This document shows, piece by piece, positions 54,198 to 62,046 of a stretch of 64,000 nucleotides of DNA. A program made the position numbers and the translations under genes. The DNA comes from Persicobacter psychrovividus. GTDB taxonomy: Bacteria; Bacteroidota; Bacteroidia; Cytophagales; Cyclobacteriaceae. The notes beneath the pieces were generated by a model that was not told the origin of the DNA, searched no databases, and saw nothing but the letters and a program-made list of their open reading frames with translations. Numbering within the stretch: the stretch's first letter is position 1; every line of letters starts with the position of its first letter. The DNA lies in assembly GCF_036492425.1 (NCBI RefSeq), contig NZ_AP025293.1, positions 620,001-684,000 of the forward strand. The letters are read 5' to 3'.

Positions 54198-57100
54198 TTT
54201 TCTTCTCTTTATCGTTATCCTTACCAAATAATTTCAGCACGCCATTATAGTCTTTAGAAAAGACGATCGACAAGCCCTGCGTTAATAGATCCTGCGTCAG
54301 CAAATCATCATTATCCCGATACCTAAAGCCCCGCAAACGGTACCTTCCGTCCTGTGTCAGCATATACTCTATTTCAATGTCTTCGTTGATCTGTGAGCTC
54401 CCAGATTGCTGTTCATTATCGAGTGTCATGTTTCCTCCTACCGATACTTGCAAACGATCATTATACAAGGATTTGGAAACATTCAGCCCCACTTCCGTAG
54501 CACTCGACGCTAAATCATCGCCATAATTATCGATCGCAAAATTAATATCGACCCCTTTCACCAGGTTATTTGAAAGCCTGTTCAGCGAACTTTCCACCAG
54601 TTGCGACACACTCGAACGGGCAACGTTCTCCATCACATTACCACCACCTGAAGCGTTTTCATCAGGCAGAAAACTATTGGTGATCAGGACCGCTACCGCC
54701 TGTTTGTTTCTCAGCACTTCATCTCTGTTGATTTCCGTAATGCGGGCATAAACATCGCCACTGAAAATCCCCTGATCGCGCTCAGGCATCCCAAGGGAAA
54801 AACTGATTTTTGGGTCTGCTATCTGATTCCCAATATTGATATCAATGTAAAAATTCTGTTTCTTCTTCAGCGCTTTCTCCTGCCCTGCGGCACCAAGATC
54901 AATACGCTGCACCATGATGGGGTACGGCGCCGTGCTGATATTATACCGTGCTGTCAGGTCAAGTAAACCACTCTCGGGCGTCCCTGTAAAAGTGATCCGC
55001 GATCCTTTCACAAAATCGAAGCGTTTCTTCACCAGACCATAAAAAGACAACTGATAGAAGCCTGATTCCACCTCAAAATTACCATTCAGTCCCGTGGTTC
55101 CATTCGGGAGATAATTTAAAGAAAGGTCCGATCTACCTGAGATTTCCAGCCGATCACCAGAGTATTCGTCCACCAAAACGGTAAACTTCGCCTTGGGATC
55201 GATGCCGATACTCATATGAACTTCGGGCCCGAGGAAGCCCATATCGAGGGAATCTTCCACCGCCTCCGTGAGCATTTGCTCAAGCTCCTCATCGGGTTTA
55301 ACAAAGCGGATCACCTTATCGTGTCCACTCGGTGCCCCCTGACTTTCGGGCGTCCTGACGAACAAATCTGTTTTATCAAGCACGTTGAATTCGCCTTCAA
55401 TTTTCGGTTCAAAAGCAGAGCCTTGAATACTGAGGTCCGTGGAAATATTCAGCTGACCAAACGCTTGTGCTTGTTTGGTTTTTGGGGCATCGAGTGCCAA
55501 AAACGGATCCGCCTCAATCTTCAAATCCATTGGGTAATTATCCGTCAGTCCAATGTCCCCCTTCAATTCAAGGCGCTTACCGTTATGATCTGTCAGTCCA
55601 AAATGCTTAAAAATGACGGCACTTTTAGTCAATTTAACCGACTCATTTTTCAGTAGCAGGTCCATCGGGTATTCTTTCAATCGCGTAAACACATCAATAA
55701 AATTCAGTGCTCCATCCACAATCGGCTTTTCATTTTTATACTCAAAATCCACCTTCCCCTGAATAATTCCTGACAGTGAATCAAGGGTCGATTTCATCAT
55801 CGGTTGATAGGTGTGAAGATCCACCGTATCCAGATCAATAAACCCTTTGGCATATAACGGTGATTTATTCAGATCGATATGCGCCTCTCCCTTGAGTCGT
55901 TGCTTCCCTTTGATCAACAGTTTGGCATCATAAATTTCAGGCTTTTGGGAGATCACATCTAAAAAGATATTGCCAATAAGCATCTTATTGTACTGCAGAT
56001 TTTCAAAAGCAAAGCCGGCTTTCTTATCATCAACTTTCAGTAAATCGCGGTAACAATCAAAACCCGTTTTTATGGTGTCGTTATTATACCTGACATTAAT
56101 TTTACTGACCAGTGAATCGGCAAAAATCTGTCCGTCCCACAAGGTTTGAACCCGCGAGCCGTCGGCAAGAAAAGCACTGTCAAGCTGTACCTTGAAACCA
56201 AGCTCCTTGGATTCCCGCTCTGTGGAATCATTGAGGATCGCACCATTGAATCCATAAACCTGCAGGCTGTCCATTTTCAGTTCAGGCATATCAATCTTCA
56301 GGTTAAACTTACTTTGCCTGTCGTCCCAAACAAATAACAATCCACCACGCTCCAAATTCAGCAAACCAGGTATAAGTCCCGAGGTGTAGAGGTCGTGCTT
56401 TTTCCAGTTTACCTTCAGTGAAATCCACGGGATAATATTTCGATCCCTCGCTTTATCGAGCGTCCCTGTGGCGAGGGTTTTAAAATAATTTTGCCATTTA
56501 TCGGGATCAACCACCCCCTCCATATGCAAATCAAGTGGATCACCAGAAACATCCGTATGCACAGAATCCCCATCATAATAAGCCTGAATGCTGAGGTGAT
56601 CGAAGCCAGTATCAACCGTCTTTTGCTGAATGCTGAGGTCGTCAATATTGCCATCGACATTGATTTTTTCACCAACCATCTTGGCCTTTCCATCAGAATT
56701 AAAACCGAGTTTAAACATCTGATCCATGACGCCAAAATTGGACAGATCAAGAGGGTCCAAATGTATTTTCCATTGCACATCAATTTGGTCGCCATAGTGG
56801 CCGTCGGCTTTCACCATCAAGGGAAGATCACTCAGCTCACTATCAATATTAATCTCAAAGATGCCATCTTTCCACTGCCCATTTCCTTCAATTCCTCGGT
56901 AGGATTTCTGAAGATAATCAAAGCCGAAATGTTCAATGGTAAATGCGGTAGTCAATTGCGGAAATTCAGTGCCTTGCCCGTGGGCAGTTATATGTCCGTT
57001 AAGGTGGTCAGGCACCTGCTCACCAACGATACGCTGCACGCGAAAATCATCAAACTTGAGATCAGCATCATACTTCAAGCGGGGCAAATCATCAATATTA

Positions 57101-58563
57101 AGCAAGTCGGCCACAAGGCTCATCTTTCCCCAGTCGGAATTGACCTGCCCGTTCACCGAAACTCCATGCTCATCAAGCCAACCGTGCGTAGCAATATAAA
57201 TTGAGTCTGGATGTGGATTGGCATTCCACTCCTGCTCCGTCATCAGCCAGGTTGCCTCCTTAAAGTGCGATTTCACGAGCAGGCTATCCATGTACAGGCG
57301 AGGCGCTCCATTGTGTGTCTTGAATGCGCCGTTGAGCGTCAGCTGACTCTCCCGCGAAGTATTCAGCTGAAGAAATATTTTCCCCTTTCCGCCTTTGATA
57401 TCAGACGTCCCATACCCTTGAATATAATCTTCAGGAGTCAGTCGCAAGCCCGCCGTTTTTGCGCCCCAATAATTGATGTCATGCGCCCCGAGGTAGAAGT
57501 CCTCGAGCTTCAGGTCAAATATATTCTGCGCCAGCTTTCCTCGCTCCACTCCTTTATATCGAAGGTGTGCATCAAGGTCCATTTTCGAGTCGTCGGATCG
57601 AAAGGCCAGCGCAATTAAATATAAGTCCTCGCCTTTCATCCGCAGTCGGGAGCTCAGCTTTTTCATATGAAAGCCATTGTGCTCATAAAATGACAAACCA
57701 TTTAGCTTGGCATACATTTCCTCGCTTCGGTATCCAATGCTGTCCACCGATAATTCCAGTTGCTGAATACCAATATTGTCAGGATCGAATACGGTTCCCT
57801 TTCTCAGGTTTCCCCGATGCGTGGCATAAGTAATCATATGCCTTTTCAGGCCGAGGTGCCCAAGATAAAACTGCAAGCGAGAGGGCGAATCAGTGTTGGT
57901 GCTATCTGTTGGTTCAGGTGCCTGCGCCACCGAGTCGGAAGGGATCATCACCACATGCGCATTCAGTGAATCAGAATCAACGGAGGCAATGCGGTAAATC
58001 TCATCCGCCAAATTAACCTTCACCGCCTTAACCTGCCCCTCGTGCCAATAAGCATTCACCGCAGTGGTGCTGTCTTCAAAATCAAGCCACAAACGGCTAA
58101 ACGCAATATCGTCGAGTGCCAGCCTGAGCGTGCTCGCGGTCGTATCTACTGGTGCATTGGGATCTTCCACAACACCAAAAGCATCCATCAGGTACTGATA
58201 GTTCGGTTGCTCCTTGCTCATGTCCACATGCGCAATGACCGAATCGAGCCGAATCTTTTCTATGGTTTTTTCGCTTTGAACAAGCCCAGAGAAATCCCAG
58301 GCAACCTGCAGTTCCCCTACATAAGCAAGGGTGTCTTTTTGTGGATCCTGCAAGAGCAGCTCATCAATGGTCAGACCAGAAAGTGGGCTGAAGCTGACCT
58401 TCCCCACCCGACTGTGCGCCCCAGTGGTTTGATCGATATGCGTGGTGATTTGTTGGACAATCGCAGTTTGCACTGCGGGAACAAATAATACCACGCCAGA
58501 AAAAAGAAGCACCAACAGCAATACTAAAAGTACGCCGAGGCCGATATATTTCAGAATTTTCAA
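54184..58563 (-). CDS. tamB: TamB-like translocation/assembly module protein (AsmA/YhdP-type bridge)
   Basis: 1459 residues starting at TTG 58563; the codons directly upstream include an in-frame TGA and no ATG fits, so the TTG is the likely true start. One N-terminal membrane anchor (ILKYIGLGVLLVLLLVLLFSGVVLF) precedes >1300 residues of repeated beta strands forming the groove-like periplasm-spanning rod. The C-terminal TamB/DUF490 domain (~1050-1440) has FDFVKGSRITFTGTPESGLLDLTARYNI and LLTQGLSIVFSKDYNGVLKLFG. The role is export or assembly of envelope proteins or phospholipid transport. Operon with tamA (overlap). Length is typical. Confidence 0.9.
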   Translation of the reverse strand: MKILKYIGLGVLLVLLLVLLFSGVVLFVPAVQTAIVQQITTHIDQTTGAHSRVGKVSFSPLSGLTIDELLLQDPQKDTLAYVGELQVAWDFSGLVQSEKTIEKIRLDSVIAHVDMSKEQPNYQYLMDAFGVVEDPNAPVDTTASTLRLALDDIAFSRLWLDFEDSTTAVNAYWHEGQVKAVKVNLADEIYRIASVDSDSLNAHVVMIPSDSVAQAPEPTDSTNTDSPSRLQFYLGHLGLKRHMITYATHRGNLRKGTVFDPDNIGIQQLELSVDSIGYRSEEMYAKLNGLSFYEHNGFHMKKLSSRLRMKGEDLYLIALAFRSDDSKMDLDAHLRYKGVERGKLAQNIFDLKLEDFYLGAHDINYWGAKTAGLRLTPEDYIQGYGTSDIKGGKGKIFLQLNTSRESQLTLNGAFKTHNGAPRLYMDSLLVKSHFKEATWLMTEQEWNANPHPDSIYIATHGWLDEHGVSVNGQVNSDWGKMSLVADLLNIDDLPRLKYDADLKFDDFRVQRIVGEQVPDHLNGHITAHGQGTEFPQLTTAFTIEHFGFDYLQKSYRGIEGNGQWKDGIFEINIDSELSDLPLMVKADGHYGDQIDVQWKIHLDPLDLSNFGVMDQMFKLGFNSDGKAKMVGEKINVDGNIDDLSIQQKTVDTGFDHLSIQAYYDGDSVHTDVSGDPLDLHMEGVVDPDKWQNYFKTLATGTLDKARDRNIIPWISLKVNWKKHDLYTSGLIPGLLNLERGGLLFVWDDRQSKFNLKIDMPELKMDSLQVYGFNGAILNDSTERESKELGFKVQLDSAFLADGSRVQTLWDGQIFADSLVSKINVRYNNDTIKTGFDCYRDLLKVDDKKAGFAFENLQYNKMLIGNIFLDVISQKPEIYDAKLLIKGKQRLKGEAHIDLNKSPLYAKGFIDLDTVDLHTYQPMMKSTLDSLSGIIQGKVDFEYKNEKPIVDGALNFIDVFTRLKEYPMDLLLKNESVKLTKSAVIFKHFGLTDHNGKRLELKGDIGLTDNYPMDLKIEADPFLALDAPKTKQAQAFGQLNISTDLSIQGSAFEPKIEGEFNVLDKTDLFVRTPESQGAPSGHDKVIRFVKPDEELEQMLTEAVEDSLDMGFLGPEVHMSIGIDPKAKFTVLVDEYSGDRLEISGRSDLSLNYLPNGTTGLNGNFEVESGFYQLSFYGLVKKRFDFVKGSRITFTGTPESGLLDLTARYNISTAPYPIMVQRIDLGAAGQEKALKKKQNFYIDINIGNQIADPKISFSLGMPERDQGIFSGDVYARITEINRDEVLRNKQAVAVLITNSFLPDENASGGGNVMENVARSSVSQLVESSLNRLSNNLVKGVDINFAIDNYGDDLASSATEVGLNVSKSLYNDRLQVSVGGNMTLDNEQQSGSSQINEDIEIEYMLTQDGRYRLRGFRYRDNDDLLTQDLLTQGLSIVFSKDYNGVLKLFGKDNDKEKKNDQK

Positions 58564-58850
58564 GAGTCAAATAAGTTTGTGATAGTGGTCGGGAATCGTT
58601 CGCTTTTGCCACGAGGATTCTCCTTTAAACCAACACAAAAAAAGGGAACTATATCCTCAATTCCCAATGAAATTATGACAGGTGGTTTTAATAAATGATT
58701 ACTTCACGGAAGGCTTTTGAAGATGAAAAAAATATAAAGGACAAAATGTCCTTTATTGCACGAAAAAAGATACTAAATGAAGTTATTTTTTAATAAATCG
58801 TGAAAAAATGCGCTTAAAAAGCTGTACATTGCACCAAATATGATACAATC
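58564..58850. other. Divergent intergenic region, tamB / parA
   Basis: 287 bp with a hairpin AAAGGACA/TGTCCTTT at 58736-58754 that is followed by a T-rich run on the reverse strand. Both promoters must be here; the sequence just before parA (TATGATACAATC) has no good box pair. Confidence 0.5.
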
Positions 58851-59861
58851 ATGACACAGGAACTCATTATAAAATTTTTATCCAGCCGTCCAGGTCTAAA
58901 CGTAAAAAGTTTGGAAATTGAGGCGGGGATATCTCGACAAACACTGGCAAAAGTTCTTCGTGGAGAGACTGGTCGCCGTTTGAATGAAGCCCACATCAAC
59001 CGCTTGATCCCGACACTGAACAATTATGGCTTTTCCACCTTTCTGGAAAATATACAGAAAAAGGACAAGGCGGAAGTCATAGCCGTATTTAACCACAAGG
59101 GAGGCGTAGGAAAAACCACCACGACGATCAACTTGGCGCGTGGCCTGCACCGAAATGGTTACCGAGTGCTGATGCTTGACCTCGACGGTCAGGCGAACTT
59201 ATCCACCTGCTTTTTCAGTTCAGAAGAATACCCTGAAAAAAATGAATTGCTGTTATCAGCCCTCAATGATGAGATCGATCCGAAAGATGCCATTTATCAG
59301 GCAATGGATGAGGATGCTTTCGATATCATTGCCACTGATGAAAACCTGATCGAAAGCAAACTCAAAGCCGTGGAAGGTGTGAAGGATGTTTTGCTGAAAA
59401 AACGGGTGCTCGATAAGGTCGATATGGATTACGATTATATCGTCCTAGACTGCCCGCCTTCTTTGGGCTTCTTCACCAATTGCGCATTGAACAGTGCCGA
59501 TTCGGTTGTCATTCCCGTGATTCCCGAGGAGATGAGTATTCAGGGGCTTTCAAAAATGATTCGGGCCATTTCAGAAATCCGAGAGCTTAAAGACCACGAA
59601 ATTGATATTGATGGTGTGCTGATCACGATGAAAGACAGCCGCTATGCGACGCATGAGGAATATGAACTTGCCATCCGAAACTTTTTAAGTTCGGCGGGTA
59701 TCCGTGTTTTCAGCAATGTGATCCGAAAAAATGCGCAGGTTGCAGAAGCACCCGCCCATAAACTTCCCGTGCTCGACTACAAGCCGAACTCAAACGGAAG
59801 CAAGGATTATCACGATTTCATTCAAGAATATATAGATATTAAAGAGCAGGAGACGGTATAA
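58851..59861 (+). CDS. parA: ParA-family partition ATPase with N-terminal HTH
   Basis: 336 residues. Residues ~1-65 are an HTH-containing arm (VKSLEIEAGISRQTLAKVLRG), as in the large ParA proteins of plasmid type Ia that also repress their own operon. The ATPase core has the deviant Walker A (FNHKGGVGKTTTTINLA, ~82-98), A' (MLDLDGQANLST) and Walker B (YDYIVLDCPPSLG). It positions the replicon with ParB, encoded 1 nt downstream. The HTH differs from enterobacterial SopA/ParA arms and reads like a short XRE motif. Confidence 0.92.
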   Translation: MTQELIIKFLSSRPGLNVKSLEIEAGISRQTLAKVLRGETGRRLNEAHINRLIPTLNNYGFSTFLENIQKKDKAEVIAVFNHKGGVGKTTTTINLARGLHRNGYRVLMLDLDGQANLSTCFFSSEEYPEKNELLLSALNDEIDPKDAIYQAMDEDAFDIIATDENLIESKLKAVEGVKDVLLKKRVLDKVDMDYDYIVLDCPPSLGFFTNCALNSADSVVIPVIPEEMSIQGLSKMIRAISEIRELKDHEIDIDGVLITMKDSRYATHEEYELAIRNFLSSAGIRVFSNVIRKNAQVAEAPAHKLPVLDYKPNSNGSKDYHDFIQEYIDIKEQETV

Positions 59862-59862
59862 G

Positions 59863-60813
59863 ATGGCAAAGAAGAAAAATTCCGCAAGAGCAAATTTAGA
59901 TACGCTCAACAATTTAAATATCAATGCTCAAAAGTTCTCGCAAACCAAGGTGGTGAGCGATGGCAGTTTGGCCGATGAAATCAAGAAGAATATTACCATT
60001 CATCCTGATTTGCAGAAATACATCCGTCCGCTGACCCCTGCCGAATACCAGATTCTGGAACAGAATATCTTGGCTAATCAGCGAATTTTTGATCCTATTA
60101 TCGTCTGGAAATTGAATGATCAATACTTTCTGGTAGATGGTCATCATCGTTTTTCAATTGCGCAACGACATAAAATTGATTTTAATATCGCCTTGCTTGA
60201 TAACCATCCCGACATGGAGGCGGTCAAGCAATTTATGGATCAAAAGCAACTTGGGCAACGAAACATGACCTCTGAAGAAATTGCTTTTCTTCGTGGGGCC
60301 ACTTATGAAAACCGAAAAATTAAAGACCCCGCACTCAAAAGACAAGGTGGTGGCGACACCGCTGAGGAATTGGCGGAGGTATTTCATGTGAATGCAAAAA
60401 CGATCAAAAGAGATGCTTCCTTTTACCGAGGTGCAATAAAGTTACCAGAGGAGCAGCGACAATTGCTCATTCAGGGATTATTGCCCTTCACCAAAAAGCA
60501 AATTGAAGATCTTGGCAAATCGGAGCTCAGTGGAGAAGCTTTCCTGAAACAGTTTGAAACTGCTGAAAAGGAAAATACCGCTGACATCGAAGAAGCACCA
60601 CAACCGAAAATGCCTGTGCCTGCAAAACTGACCCCTATCCAAAAGCAGGAAAGCATGGTGCGAAAAAGCTTGAGTAAACTGATGATCGACCGCAACCGGA
60701 AAAGTTTCCTTCGGGCATTGGACAAAAGTAATCCTGATGAAAAGACGGCACTCAAGCACAGCCTTGAAGAATTGAAACATGAAATTGACCAATATTTAAA
60801 TATTTTGGACTGA
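59863..60813 (+). CDS. parB: ParB-family partition protein with DGHHR-type box
   Basis: 316 residues. The ParB/Srx-like N-domain (~45-110) has LTPAEYQILEQNILANQRIFDPIIVW and YFLVDGHHRFSIAQRH in place of the usual GERRxRA CTP-binding box. A central HTH part (DTAEELAEVFHVNAKTIKRDASFYRGAI) follows, and a helical C-terminus (~260-316) probably dimerises. Acts as the centromere-binding partner of ParA. The canonical 16-bp chromosomal parS is not seen in the window, so its site is likely replicon-specific. The operon ends at the terminator at 60841. Confidence 0.88.
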   Translation: MAKKKNSARANLDTLNNLNINAQKFSQTKVVSDGSLADEIKKNITIHPDLQKYIRPLTPAEYQILEQNILANQRIFDPIIVWKLNDQYFLVDGHHRFSIAQRHKIDFNIALLDNHPDMEAVKQFMDQKQLGQRNMTSEEIAFLRGATYENRKIKDPALKRQGGGDTAEELAEVFHVNAKTIKRDASFYRGAIKLPEEQRQLLIQGLLPFTKKQIEDLGKSELSGEAFLKQFETAEKENTADIEEAPQPKMPVPAKLTPIQKQESMVRKSLSKLMIDRNRKSFLRALDKSNPDEKTALKHSLEELKHEIDQYLNILD

Positions 60814-60840
60814 TTTCATTCAAAAAATAAGATTACCACC

Positions 60841-60868
60841 AACCGCCCCTGATCGGGCGGTTTTTTTT
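60841..60868 (+). terminator. Terminator of parAB
   Basis: ACCGCCC/GGGCGGT followed by eight T, 28 nt past the parB stop. Confidence 0.9.
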
Positions 60869-60940
60869 GTACCTTTTTTTACGACAATTAATTGATTTTC
60901 AAGTGAATAATCTAAACGATCGGACCATCAAATTTTTTTT

Positions 60941-61955
60941 ACTACAAACGTTGACTTTATCAGATGAGAAAACCAACTAATACGACAAACGTTGCATCGG
61001 CGCAACATTTGTCTTAAAAGGTTATAACTGAGGATTATGCTCAAAAAGCTTTTTGGTCGCAAAATCAGCTCATTTAAATTGATTTCAGTAAAAATCGACC
61101 CGCAGAAACGGCCTTTAAAACGACGATCTCCTTTTGGTTGATACTTGATGTCATAACAATCGAAGATCACAGCAGAGCCTTTTAAAATGAGAAATTGAAA
61201 AATGAACGACAACAAATTAAAGAAGCTTTGCGCGCTTAAACTTTACTTAATGAATAATAATAAATATTTATTTAAAGATTAGTTATTATTATTAATTATA
61301 GCTGAAGATGTAAACATTTGTGGTATTTACCTATTCCTTTGATTGTCAACGGATTAAATTTTTTTTCACGCTGCAACATTTGTAGTGTTATATTTACGCC
61401 GTGAATAGCTGACGGCTACATTACTGTGCTGATTTCGTATGATTGTCGCTAAATCATTGATTTTCTACTATTTATTAAAACGACAAACGTTTGTCGTGGA
61501 AAAGGTCCTGTTTTTCTGTAAGACAAATATTGTTAGTGAATGCTGTTTATACTACAAATATTGCGGTAGTATTTCAGTATTACGACAAATGTTTCCTCTA
61601 TTTTTCTTTAAAATACTTGTAGTGAAGTTTAAATGATAAGCAAATCCTTGATTATACCACAAACGTTTGTCGTGATACTGCAACGATTGTCTTCATATGG
61701 TATTTTACTACAAATGTTGCCACAGTTTCCAGCAACGTTTGTAGTGGTATGGATTTTCGGAATCGGTTATAACGACAAACGTTTGTTGTTATGAGTGTGC
61801 CTTGCTTTGTTTCCTGTTTTGAACGACAAATGTTTGTCGTAGTAAATAATGAAGGTCTATTTTCAGCAGTATTTTTATTAAAACGACAAACGTTTATCGC
61901 TTTAGGAGCTAAAAAGGCAACATTTGTCTTTCAATTATATTACGACAAACGTTTC
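60941..61955. repeat. Iteron array of the origin (about 17 copies)
   Basis: Full form ACGACAAACGTTTGTCGT, a perfect 18-bp palindrome, at 61480; close full forms at 61656, 61772, 61823 and 61883. Half-type copies with ACnACAAAyGTT(G/T)C at 60941, 60982, 61551, 61582, 61707 and 61942. Diverged copy at 61521. Opposite orientation GCAAC(A/G)TTTGT(C/A) at 61002, 61373, 61680 (diverged), 61732 and 61917. Spacing in the main cluster is irregular, about 24-74 bp. They precede rep directly, so they are most likely its binding sites. Confidence 0.85.
61240..61320. other. AT-rich segment, candidate DNA unwinding element
   Basis: About 80 bp made almost only of A and T (runs such as AATAATAATAAATATTTATTT), lying between the two iteron clusters. 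Position and composition fit the unwinding element of an iteron origin. Confidence 0.5.
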
Positions 61956-62046
61956 AAAATCAATTCCCATCAATGAATGTTGTGTAAAGTGCTAAAGGTG
62001 ATTATCTTTGGAGAAGAATAACGAAAGATGAGTCAAAAATAAGTCT

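Larger units (their letters stand above)
60814..62046. other. Putative replication origin region (oriV)
   Basis: 1.2 kb with no supported gene, between the parAB terminator and rep. It contains about 17 iteron-like repeats (two clusters, 60941-61013 and 61373-61955) and a very AT-rich segment (61240-61320) between them, the usual parts of an iteron-controlled origin. No DnaA box (TTATCCACA) was found by eye. Confidence 0.75.

Noticed and set aside
60928-61215. Reverse-strand frame of 95 codons inside the origin
   Set aside because: Parts look protein-like (YDIKYQPKGDRRFKGRF), but it spans iterons at its end, has no promoter or family match, and lies in very AT-rich DNA. Kept as doubtful, not annotated.
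60814-62046. Canonical ParB centromere (16-bp parS palindrome TGTTTCACGTGAAACA)
   Set aside because: Not found in the origin region or near parAB; the AC-GACAAACGTT motif is different and better explained as iterons.
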